A stretch of DNA of 36,087 bases, from the NCBI GenBank assembly GCA_017458145.1, contig JAFTGA010000060.1:1-36087 (forward strand), given 5' to 3'. Both the position numbers and the translations under genes were made by a program. Of the stretch, positions 6,914 to 14,308 are shown in pieces (the first letter of the stretch is position 1; each line of letters begins with the position of its first letter). The notes below the pieces were generated by a model that was not told where the DNA came from, did no database searches, and worked only from the letters and a program-made list of their open reading frames with translations. The stretch comes from Bacteroidales bacterium (GTDB lineage: Bacteria > Bacteroidota > Bacteroidia > Bacteroidales > UBA932).

Positions 6914-9537
6914 TGAAGAGATTGATCATATTCCTCGCGGCCCTCTGCTTCGCGCTGGCCGCCTTCGCCCAGACCTCCATCAAGGTCCAGGCGCCGAACC
7001 TCGTGGGCGTGAACGAACAGTTCAATATCACGTTCATCATCAGCGGGGAGCACGCCCCGTCCGACTTCAAATGGGAGCCGGGCAGTGATTTCCAGCTGGT
7101 CTGGGGCCCGCAGAAGGGCACGTCCACCTCGGTCAGCATCGTGAACGGATCGCGCACGCGTTCTTCGCAGACCACCTATACCTACGTTCTGCTGCCCAAG
7201 GGCACGGGACGCTTCCAGCTGGCCGCGGCCGAAGCGACGGTCAAGGGCGACAAACTCGTCTCCTCCCGGCCGACCATCGAGGTGGTCAGTGACGGCGCGG
7301 CCGCCTCCGCCCAGGGCCAGGGCAGCCAGGGACAGGGGTCCCAGGGCACACAGGGAGCACAGGGCAGCACCGCCCAGACCGGCACCGTCTCGGCCGAAGA
7401 CATGTTCCTCCGCCTGAATTTCAGCAAGCGCAACGTCATGGTCGGCGAGACGCTGACGGCCACCCTCAAGCTCTACCAGCGGGTCAATATCGCCGGCTTC
7501 GAAGATGCCAAGTTCCCGACTTTCAACGGATTCTGGAGCCAGGAGATCCAGGCCCCGACCAATATCGAGTTCCGCCGGGAGAACGTCGGCGACAAGATTT
7601 ACAACACGGCCGTGCTGCGCAGCTGGACCCTGGTGCCGCAGAAGGCCGGAGACATCACCATCGACGGCGCCGAGCTCGTGTGCCTGGTCAACATCCGCAC
7701 CCAGCGGCCTTCGACCGGCAGTATTTTCGACAGTTTCTTCCAGGATGACTACCAGACCATCCGCAAGCGCGTGACCACGCAACCGGTGACGCTGCACGTC
7801 AGCACCCTGCCCGCCGGGGCGCCCGCCTCGTTCGGCGGCGGAGTCGGCTCCTTCAAGATGAGCGCCGCGCTGACCCGCGACTCGCTCCGGACCCACGACG
7901 CCGCTTCGCTGCGCATCACGATCACCGGCAGCGGCAACACCTCCCTGCTGGAGGCTCCCAAGGTCTCTTTCCCGCCGGACTTCGAGGTCTATGACACCAA
8001 GGTCTCCGACACCCAGGGCGGCAAGGTCTTCGAGTATCCCTTCATCCCGCGCAGCCACGGCGACTTCACCGTCGGCCCCGTGGAGTACAGCTACTTCGAC
8101 ATCGCTTCGCGCAAATACGTGACCCTGAAGAGCCAGCCGCTCCCGATCAAGGTGGACAAAGGCGCCGACACCGGCGGCACTGCGTCCGGGCAGGTGGTCA
8201 CGGGCGTCAGCCGCAAGGACGTGCGCGACGTGGGCAGCGACATCCGCTTCATTTCCGGCAAGCCGGGCAGCCTCGCCCCCGTGGGCCATTTCTTCGTCGG
8301 CTCGACCGCCTTCTGGATCCTGACGCTCCTGCTGCCCCTGCTCGCCGCCGCGCTGTATTTCGCCCTGCGGGGCATGGCCGCCCGCCGCTCCGACGTGGTC
8401 GGAAGCAAGAACCGCGGCGCCACCAAGATGGCGCGCAAACGCCTCGCGCAGGCGGGCATCTTCCTCAAGGGCAACCTCTACACGGCTTTCTATGAGGAGT
8501 TGCACCGCGCCCTGCTCGGCTTCGTCTCCGACAAACTCAACCTCGACGCGGCCGACATGAGCAAGGAAAACATCTCCGCACGGCTGGCGGACAGCGGCGT
8601 GCCCGAGGGACTCGCAGCCGAGTTCACCGGCCTGCTGGACGCCTGCGAATATGCCCGCTATGCCCCCGACGCGGGGCATGAGGCGATGAATACCCATTAC
8701 GAAAAGGCGGTCTCCGTGATCTCCGCCATCGACGAAAGCATGAGAAGAAATCCCCGCAAGGGCGCCGGCGCCGCTGCCGCCCTGCTGGCCCTGCTGCTCC
8801 TGCTGCCCGCGCACCCGGCTCCGGCACAGCAGAAGGCCTATACCGACTCGCTGTGGACGGCGGGCGTCGCGGCCTACACCGACGGCGACTGGGCCGCCGC
8901 CCGGCACGCCTGGGAGCAGCTGCGCTCTCTGGGCGTGGAATCTCCGGAGCTCTATTACAACCTGGGCAACGCCTGCTTCAAGCAGGACGACCTGGCCCAC
9001 GCCATCCTGGGCTACGAGCGGGCGCTCAAACTGGATCCGTCCTATGCCGACGCCCGGTTCAACCTCGCGTTCGCCCAGGGCTTTGTGCAGGACAAGATCG
9101 AAGCCGTGCCGGAATTCTTCCTGGATCAATGGGGCCGCAAGATCTGCTGGCTGCTCCCTTCGGACACCTGGGCCGTGCTGTTCCTGGTCCTGCTCGCCGC
9201 CGCGCTGGGCTGCGTGCTGCTCTTCCTGCTGGGAGGCCGTACGGCGCTGCGCAAGACCGGCTTCATCGCCGGGATCGTGGCCGTCGTGCTCGCGCTGTCC
9301 TGCCTGGGCTTCGCCTTCTGGCAGCGGACCGGCTACCGCAAGGCGGACGGGGCCGTCATCGTGCGTCCCGTCACGACCGTCCGGAGTTCTCCGGGCAGCG
9401 ACTCCGCCAAGGATCTCTTCGTGCTCCACGAAGGCACCCGGGTCAAGGTCCTCGATGCCGTGGGCTCCTGGCGCAACATCGAACTCGCCGACGGGCGGCA
9501 GGGCTGGATGGAAGAGACCAACCTGGAGGTAATCTAG
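6913..9537 (+). CDS. batD/batE: BatD-BatE fusion (in-frame)
   Basis: One uninterrupted 874-residue frame covers what are normally two genes. Residues 1-609 are BatD: signal peptide MKRLIIFLAALCFALAAFAQ, a large beta-rich periplasmic region with a Q/G/S-rich linker (about 133-158), a span at 460-486 and a cytoplasmic helical region. Residues 610-874 are BatE: a hydrophobic signal-peptide-like segment beginning MRRNPRKGAG, TPR repeats (about 645-722), two spans (about 749-772 and 785-805) and a C-terminal bacterial SH3 domain (RPVTTVRSSPGS, GSWRNIEL, GWMEE). Topology is consistent: the old BatE signal segment becomes a span that returns the chain to the periplasm. An in-frame ATG at 8740 could still start a separate BatE. 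The start at 6913 overlaps the batC stop. Confidence 0.88.
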   Translation: MKRLIIFLAALCFALAAFAQTSIKVQAPNLVGVNEQFNITFIISGEHAPSDFKWEPGSDFQLVWGPQKGTSTSVSIVNGSRTRSSQTTYTYVLLPKGTGRFQLAAAEATVKGDKLVSSRPTIEVVSDGAAASAQGQGSQGQGSQGTQGAQGSTAQTGTVSAEDMFLRLNFSKRNVMVGETLTATLKLYQRVNIAGFEDAKFPTFNGFWSQEIQAPTNIEFRRENVGDKIYNTAVLRSWTLVPQKAGDITIDGAELVCLVNIRTQRPSTGSIFDSFFQDDYQTIRKRVTTQPVTLHVSTLPAGAPASFGGGVGSFKMSAALTRDSLRTHDAASLRITITGSGNTSLLEAPKVSFPPDFEVYDTKVSDTQGGKVFEYPFIPRSHGDFTVGPVEYSYFDIASRKYVTLKSQPLPIKVDKGADTGGTASGQVVTGVSRKDVRDVGSDIRFISGKPGSLAPVGHFFVGSTAFWILTLLLPLLAAALYFALRGMAARRSDVVGSKNRGATKMARKRLAQAGIFLKGNLYTAFYEELHRALLGFVSDKLNLDAADMSKENISARLADSGVPEGLAAEFTGLLDACEYARYAPDAGHEAMNTHYEKAVSVISAIDESMRRNPRKGAGAAAALLALLLLLPAHPAPAQQKAYTDSLWTAGVAAYTDGDWAAARHAWEQLRSLGVESPELYYNLGNACFKQDDLAHAILGYERALKLDPSYADARFNLAFAQGFVQDKIEAVPEFFLDQWGRKICWLLPSDTWAVLFLVLLAAALGCVLLFLLGGRTALRKTGFIAGIVAVVLALSCLGFAFWQRTGYRKADGAVIVRPVTTVRSSPGSDSAKDLFVLHEGTRVKVLDAVGSWRNIELADGRQGWMEETNLEVI

Positions 9538-9565
9538 GCTTGCAGCCCAGATTACCGGTTGATGG

Positions 9566-9585
9566 CTGGGGGACGTTTCCCCCAG
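9566..9585 (+). terminator. Perfect 7-bp hairpin downstream of the bat operon
   Basis: The arms CTGGGGG (9566-9572) and CCCCCAG (9579-9585) surround a 6-nt loop, 28 nt after the batD/E stop. No T-run follows directly, so it may act as an RNA-stabilising or factor-dependent terminator hairpin, or be a small dispersed palindrome. The rest of the 94-bp gap shows only the A/T-rich start region of the next gene. Confidence 0.4.
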
Positions 9586-9631
9586 ACCCACTGCGTCGCA
9601 AAGCTCCGGGGCGCGCGGGGAAAAGATTTTT

Positions 9632-10300
9632 ATGATGAAAAACAGATTCTTGATCACAGTCCTGCCGGTGCTTCTGTGCTGCCTGCAGGCTCCTGCGCAG
9701 ACACGCGATGTCTCACTGACCGGCGGCGTCTATGTCCCCATGTACAACGGATCCGACAGTTCGCTCCTTCTGGGAGCGGGTTATGGCCAGTTTTTCAGCT
9801 CCGGTCTGGGATTCCGGGCAGGCTTGCAGTATGCACCCCAGGTTGCGGGTGTGGAGGATCATTTCGGCCTGCCCCTTGCCTTGGCCTGGCGGACGAAAGC
9901 GCGGAGCACAGGCGCTCGCCTGCGATCCGGAGCCCAGGGCGCCTCCGGGGCCGTGGCCACATCCGATCCGCGCTCGGTCCTGGGCTCCTTCCTGCTCAAC
10001 CTCTTCAGCGATCTGGAGTTCCATGCCGGCGTCACGCCCGTCTGGATCAGCGGAGCGTCCTCCTTCCGATCGACCTACTACTTCTACGGCGGAGCTCCCA
10101 CAACGGCCGGAAATCACCGATCCCGCCTTTTCTACTTGCGGATTCGGGCAAATCGTCGTATATTTGTACGATTATGCCCGAATAGGCAGTATTTTTGCTT
10201 GTTTTGTATTAAAACCTGTTCATCAATATGTTGTTTACGCTCCTCCAGACCGACATCGCGCAGGCTGTCCCCGTGCAGCAGGAGATGTCTTATTCCCTGA
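9632..10300 (+). pseudogene. Truncated outer-membrane beta-barrel-like gene
   Basis: The first 150 or so residues look genuine: a signal peptide (MKNRFLITVLPVLLCCLQAPAQ, from ATG 9632 or 9635), then alternating aromatic/glycine sequence typical of Bacteroidota outer-membrane proteins (VSLTGGVYVPMYNGSDS, GLGFRAGLQYAPQ). From about 10100 the frame turns into R/C/S-rich sequence with no protein character, passes through the exbB promoter and stops inside exbB at 10300, in a different frame. The natural C-terminal strand with a terminal aromatic residue is missing. I infer that a deletion or rearrangement removed the 3' part of the gene. Its original function is unknown. Confidence 0.6.
10136..10166 (+). 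promoter_or_regulatory. Promoter for the exbB-exbD-tonB operon
   Basis: TTG at 10136-10138, a 20-nt spacer and TATATTTG at 10159-10166 fit the Bacteroidota primary promoter (-33 TTTG / -7 TAnnTTTG). Transcription would start near 10170, leaving a leader of about 58 nt before exbB. Confidence 0.7.
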
Positions 10301-10923
10301 TCGAAATGGCCGCCAAGGGCGGCGCCCTGATGTGGGTGCTGCTCGCCCTGTCGATCATCGCCATCTACATTTTCGGCAAGAAGTGGTGGATTATCCGCCA
10401 GGCCGGCAAGATCGACAAGGACTTCATGAATGACATCCGCGACTACATCCACGAAGGCAAGATCAAGTCCGCCCGCACGCTCTGCGGCAAGTACGACGCC
10501 CCCGTGGCCCGGATGGTCGAAGCCGGCATCGTCCGCATCGGCAAGCCCGCCGCCGACGTGCAGGCTGCCATCGAGAACGTCGGCAACGTCGAGGTGGGCC
10601 GCCTGGAGAAGGGGCTCCCCTACCTCGCCACCATCGCCGGTGGCGCCCCGATGATCGGTTTCCTCGGGACGGTGATCGGTATGGTCCAGGCATTCTTCAA
10701 TATGTCCAACGCCGGCAACAACATCGACATCACCCTGCTCTCCAGCGGCATCTACACCGCTATGATCACCACGGTCGGCGGCCTGATCGTCGGCATCCTC
10801 GCCTACTTCGGCTACAACTTCCTCTCGGCGCGGATCTCCTCGCTGGTGTACAACATGGAGAGCGCGACCATCAAGTTCATGGATATGCTCGGCGAGAACG
10901 CCGGGGATCCGAAATCCGAATAG
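10228..10923 (+). CDS. exbB: ExbB/TolQ-type proton channel subunit (MotA/TolQ/ExbB family)
   Basis: This 231-residue inner-membrane protein has a first span at about 32-50 (GALMWVLLALSIIAIYIFG), a cytoplasmic helical domain, and two further spans. The second span contains the family block YLATIAGGAPMIGFLGTVIGMVQAF, and the third TLLSSGIYTAMITTVGGLIVGILAYFGYNFL. With ExbD it forms the proton-driven motor that powers TonB-dependent transport through outer-membrane receptors. It stands first in the operon, directly before exbD and tonB (2-nt and 7-nt gaps), which settles the ExbB role over MotA. The ATG at 10228 follows an A/T-rich stretch and gives a normal length. Confidence 0.92.
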   Translation: MLFTLLQTDIAQAVPVQQEMSYSLIEMAAKGGALMWVLLALSIIAIYIFGKKWWIIRQAGKIDKDFMNDIRDYIHEGKIKSARTLCGKYDAPVARMVEAGIVRIGKPAADVQAAIENVGNVEVGRLEKGLPYLATIAGGAPMIGFLGTVIGMVQAFFNMSNAGNNIDITLLSSGIYTAMITTVGGLIVGILAYFGYNFLSARISSLVYNMESATIKFMDMLGENAGDPKSE

Positions 10924-10925
10924 CA

Positions 10926-11336
10926 ATGGCCCTGAAGAGAATCACGAAGGCGGACCCGAACATCTCGATGTCCTCGATGACGGACATCGTGTTCCTGCTG
11001 CTCATCTTCTTCCTGGTGACCTCCACCCTGGTCAACCCCAACGCCCTGAAGCTCCTCCTGCCGAAGAGCACGGGCCAGGTGGGCGCCAAGGCCACGGTAA
11101 GCGTCTCCATCAAGGACTGGGGCGAGGACCGCTACACCTACCACATCAACGGGGAGGAGACGCCCGTGCCCTTCGCCGAGGTCGAGGATTCCCTGGTGGA
11201 CCTGCTCCAGACCGAGGAGGATCCTACCTTCTCGATCTTCTCCGACGAGAGCGTCCCGATCGGAGAGATCGTGCAGGTGATGAACATCGCCAAGCGCAAT
11301 CATTACAAAGTGATCCTGGCCACGCAGCCAGAGTAG
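10926..11336 (+). CDS. exbD: ExbD/TolR-type biopolymer transport protein
   Basis: The protein has 136 residues: a short cytoplasmic N-terminus, one span at about 18-38 (MTDIVFLLLIFFLVTSTLV) and a periplasmic domain. The aspartate of MTDIVFLLLIFF is the conserved ExbD/TolR proton-coupling residue. The periplasmic end IGEIVQVMNIAKRNHYKVILAT is typical. It partners ExbB and TonB, between which it lies. Many Bacteroidales carry two exbD copies in this operon; only one is present here. Confidence 0.93.
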   Translation: MALKRITKADPNISMSSMTDIVFLLLIFFLVTSTLVNPNALKLLLPKSTGQVGAKATVSVSIKDWGEDRYTYHINGEETPVPFAEVEDSLVDLLQTEEDPTFSIFSDESVPIGEIVQVMNIAKRNHYKVILATQPE

Positions 11337-11343
11337 TTTCTAT

Positions 11344-12123
11344 ATGCAGGAAGACCAGATAATCAGACAGAAGCGCGAGCGCAACGCAAAGATCACCGGC
11401 ATCGTGATGACGGCGGCCGCCCACGTGTGCGCCCTCGTGCTCGTCTCTTTCTCCGGTCTGAAATACATCTATCCCCCGCCCCAGGAGCAAAGCATGCTGA
11501 TCGACTTCACGGAAGAGCCGGAAGTCGTGGAGCAGCAGCTGCACGGGCAGGAGCCGTTGGCGGAAGAGGTGGACCTCTCGCGTCCGGTCGAACTCGCGCA
11601 GAAGAGCGAGGCGCCCACCGAGGCGGACCGGGAGAACCTGACCCCCGAGACGCAGCCCGACACGTTCGGCGACGTGGACACCCCGGCCCCCGAGCCGGAG
11701 AAGCCCGCGCTGGATCCCCGCGCTTCGTTCCCGGGCATGGCCCGCAAGGACACCTCGCTCACCGCACCCCACAGCGCGTCCGAAGCATCCGAGAGCTTCA
11801 AGGCCGGACAGGCCCGCGGCAACACGGACAGCGGACGCACCGACGGCAAACCGAACGCCCACGTCCAGGGCCGCAACACCGTGGGGAACATCCCCCGGCC
11901 GGTCTACAACGTGCAGGAGAGCGGTATAGTAGTAGTGGATATCTGGGTGGACAACTACGGCAACGTAGTCAAGGCCGTGCCGGGAGGCGACGGTACCACC
12001 GTTTTGGACAAGACCCTCTATGCAGCGGCGCGCAAGGCCGCGATGGAGACGCATTTCAACATGAGCGCCGACGCACCCGCGATGCAGGAGGGCACGATTA
12101 CCTATTATTTTAATCTCAAGTAG
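11344..12123 (+). CDS. tonB: TonB-like energy transducer
   Basis: This 259-residue protein has one N-terminal span (about 17-40, ITGIVMTAAAHVCALVLVSF). A long acidic, proline- and glutamate-rich periplasmic linker follows (about 50-190). The C-terminal domain (IPRPVYNVQESGIVVVDIWVDNYGNVVKAV ... GTITYYFNL, shown in part) has the TonB_C pattern common in Bacteroidetes. It should carry energy from ExbB-ExbD to outer-membrane SusC/TonB-dependent receptors. Unlike the proteobacterial form, the linker lacks long KP/EP repeats. Confidence 0.85.
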   Translation: MQEDQIIRQKRERNAKITGIVMTAAAHVCALVLVSFSGLKYIYPPPQEQSMLIDFTEEPEVVEQQLHGQEPLAEEVDLSRPVELAQKSEAPTEADRENLTPETQPDTFGDVDTPAPEPEKPALDPRASFPGMARKDTSLTAPHSASEASESFKAGQARGNTDSGRTDGKPNAHVQGRNTVGNIPRPVYNVQESGIVVVDIWVDNYGNVVKAVPGGDGTTVLDKTLYAAARKAAMETHFNMSADAPAMQEGTITYYFNLK

Positions 12124-12125
12124 TA

Positions 12126-13424
12126 ATGGATCAGTTTACTAAAGAAGGCCGAAAACTTAGACCGCGGAAAAACGCAGGGGAGCAGCATCCCCGTTCCGAA
12201 AAAGTAGAGTACACCCCGGGTGTGCACAGCAGCGAATCCCACCACCGTCCGTACGGCGAAGGCCGCTCGAAGCGCCCCTACGGCGAGAGCCGCCCCTACA
12301 ACGACCACCGCAGCGGCTACGGCCCGCAGCGCTCCGACTATGGCGAGCGCCGCTCCTACGGCGAAGGCCGCCCGCAGCGCCCCTACGGCGAGAGCCGCCC
12401 CTACAACGACCACCGCGGCGGCTACGGCCCGCAGCGTTCCGACTATGGTGAGCGCCGTTCCTACGGCGAAGGCCGTCCGCAGCGCCCTTACGGCGAGAGC
12501 CGCCCCTACAACGACCATCGCGGCGGCTACGGAGCCGGTCCGCGCGGACCGAAAGGACCCGGCAAGCCCAAGGGACCCGGCAAGCCGAAAGGCCGCAAGC
12601 CCAATTTCACCCGCGAATCCACGGAAGGCATCAACCGGATGATCAACCGCCGCCCCGTCGTGAACGGCAGCGAAAGCACCGAAGTGCCGTATCCGACCCC
12701 GATCCGCGACACCGTGCGCCTCAACAAGTTCATTGCCAACTCCGGCGTTTGCTCCCGCCGCGAGGCCGACACCCTCATCCAGGCCGGCGTCGTGACCGTG
12801 AACGGCGAGGTGGTGACCGAACTCGGCACCAAGGTCAACGTCTTCACCGACGACATCCGCTTCAACGGCGAGCGTCTCAAGGGCGAAGAGAAGGTCTACA
12901 TCGTGATGAACAAGCCCAAGGGCTTCGTGACCACGGCCAGCGACCCCCACGCCGAGAAGACCGTCGTGGACCTGGTGAAGAACTGCCCGACCCGCGTTTA
13001 CCCGGTAGGACGGCTGGACAAGAATACGACCGGCGTGCTGATGCTGACCAACGACGGCGAGATCGCCGAACGGCTGACGCACCCTTCCTATGACAAAAAG
13101 AAGATTTACCAGGTCGCCCTCGACCGTCCGCTGAGCCAGGAAGACTTCGACCGCATCATGGCCGGCGTGGTGCTCACCGACGGCGAGGTCAAGGCCGATG
13201 AACTGGAATACATCGACGAGAAAGACAAGCGCAAGCTCGGCATCGAGATCCACTCCGGCAAGAACCGCATCGTGCGCCGCATCTTCGAGACGCTGGGCTA
13301 CAATGTCAAGGCTCTCGACCGCGTGTACTTTGCCGGCCTGACCAAGAAAGGTCTCAAGAAAGGCGAATGGCGCTACCTCACCGAGGGAGAGGCCAACATT
13401 CTGAAGATGGGAGCATACGTATAA
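12126..13424 (+). CDS. rRNA pseudouridine synthase, RsuA/RluB family, with repeat-rich N-terminal extension
   Basis: The protein has 432 residues. The first ~190 are a basic, disordered extension with a 35-residue tandem repeat containing RPYGE and SDYGERRSYG (three copies, the last partial), then a GPGKPKG-rich stretch. An S4 RNA-binding domain begins near 197 (VRLNKFIANSGVCSRREAD). The catalytic domain carries PVGRLDKNTTGVLMLTNDG with the catalytic aspartate. The family modifies uridines in 16S or 23S rRNA; the exact target is unclear (RluB-like is my best guess). Such basic R/G/Y-rich extensions are common in Bacteroidota homologues and probably help bind RNA. It begins 2 nt after tonB and its stop overlaps the era start by one base. 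Confidence 0.9.
   Translation: MDQFTKEGRKLRPRKNAGEQHPRSEKVEYTPGVHSSESHHRPYGEGRSKRPYGESRPYNDHRSGYGPQRSDYGERRSYGEGRPQRPYGESRPYNDHRGGYGPQRSDYGERRSYGEGRPQRPYGESRPYNDHRGGYGAGPRGPKGPGKPKGPGKPKGRKPNFTRESTEGINRMINRRPVVNGSESTEVPYPTPIRDTVRLNKFIANSGVCSRREADTLIQAGVVTVNGEVVTELGTKVNVFTDDIRFNGERLKGEEKVYIVMNKPKGFVTTASDPHAEKTVVDLVKNCPTRVYPVGRLDKNTTGVLMLTNDGEIAERLTHPSYDKKKIYQVALDRPLSQEDFDRIMAGVVLTDGEVKADELEYIDEKDKRKLGIEIHSGKNRIVRRIFETLGYNVKALDRVYFAGLTKKGLKKGEWRYLTEGEANILKMGAYV
12258..12533 (+). repeat. 105-bp in-frame tandem repeat (2.6 copies)
   Basis: Copies lie at 12258-12362, 12363-12467 and a partial 12468-12533. They differ by scattered, mostly third-position changes. Each encodes a 35-residue unit with RPYGESRPYNDHRxGYG and SDYGERRSYG. 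The period is a multiple of three, so the repeats can expand or contract without a frameshift. Confidence 0.88.
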
Positions 13425-14305
13425 TGGCGCACCGTTCAGGATTTGTCAATATCATCGGCAACCCGAATGTCGGGAAGTCCACGCTGATGAATGCGCTGGT
13501 GGGTGAGAAACTCTCCATCGTGACCGCGAAGGCGCAGACCACGCGGCACCGCATCATGGGCATCGTCAACGGGGAAGACTGGCAGATCGTGTATTCCGAC
13601 ACGCCGGGCATCCTCAAGCCCAACTACCGCCTCCAGCAGAATATGATGAACTTCGTGGACGGCGCCATCGGGGATGCCGACATTATCCTCTATGTGACGG
13701 ATACGGTCGAGACGCCGGACAAGAACAGCGAGTACGTGGCGAAACTCGCCCGGATCGAATGCCCCGTGATCGTGGTGGTCAACAAGATCGACATCAGCGA
13801 CCAGGCGCGCGTGGTCGAACTGCTCCGCTACTGGCAGGAGCAGCTCCCGGCCGCGACGGTCATTCCCGCCTCCGCCCGGGAGCGCTTCAACCTGGAGAGC
13901 ATCCTGGATGCCGTCGTGTCGAAGCTGCCCGAATGTCCGCCGTGGTTCGACAAAGACGCCTTTACGGACAAGAACCTCCGTTTCTTCGCCTCGGAGATCA
14001 TCCGGGAAAAGATCCTGCTCAACTACAAGGAGGAGATCCCCTACTCCTGCGAGGTCGGGATCGAGACCTTCAAGGAAGGCGCGGAGCGCTACGACATCGG
14101 CGCCGTCATCTATGTGATGCGCGAGTCGCAGAAGGGCATCATCATCGGCCGGCAGGGATCCGCCCTGAAGAAGGTCGGCACCCAGGCCCGCATAGAAATG
14201 GAAGACTTCTTCCAGAAGAAAGTCTTCCTGCAGATTTACGTCAAAGTCGATCCCGACTGGCGGGAAAGCAAGCGCGAACTGCGCAAATTCGGATACGAAG
14301 ACTAG
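13424..14305 (+). CDS. era: GTPase Era
   Basis: This 293-residue GTPase is needed for 16S rRNA maturation and 30S assembly. Motifs are G1 GNPNVGKS, G2-region TTRHRIMGIV, G3 DTPG and G4 NKID. The C-terminal KH RNA-binding domain contains IIIGRQGSALKKVGTQAR. Length is normal. I chose ATG 13424 (MAHRSGFVNIIGNPNVGKS) because the upstream extension is not Era-like and this start overlaps the previous stop by one base (TAATG). Confidence 0.96.
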   Translation: MAHRSGFVNIIGNPNVGKSTLMNALVGEKLSIVTAKAQTTRHRIMGIVNGEDWQIVYSDTPGILKPNYRLQQNMMNFVDGAIGDADIILYVTDTVETPDKNSEYVAKLARIECPVIVVVNKIDISDQARVVELLRYWQEQLPAATVIPASARERFNLESILDAVVSKLPECPPWFDKDAFTDKNLRFFASEIIREKILLNYKEEIPYSCEVGIETFKEGAERYDIGAVIYVMRESQKGIIIGRQGSALKKVGTQARIEMEDFFQKKVFLQIYVKVDPDWRESKRELRKFGYED

Positions 14306-14308
14306 TTT

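Noticed and set aside
6763-9657. A 964-codon minus-strand open frame opposite batD/E
   Set aside because: Antisense shadow of GC-rich coding sequence, no recognisable domain.
9559-10185. Alternative plus-strand frame over the truncated outer-membrane gene
   Set aside because: Its product is R/C/P-rich with no signal peptide; the frame from 9632 has the signal peptide and barrel-like sequence.
12258-12533. Direct repeats that could suggest CRISPR
   Set aside because: Repeats are contiguous, 105 bp, coding and in frame, with no unique spacers and no cas genes.
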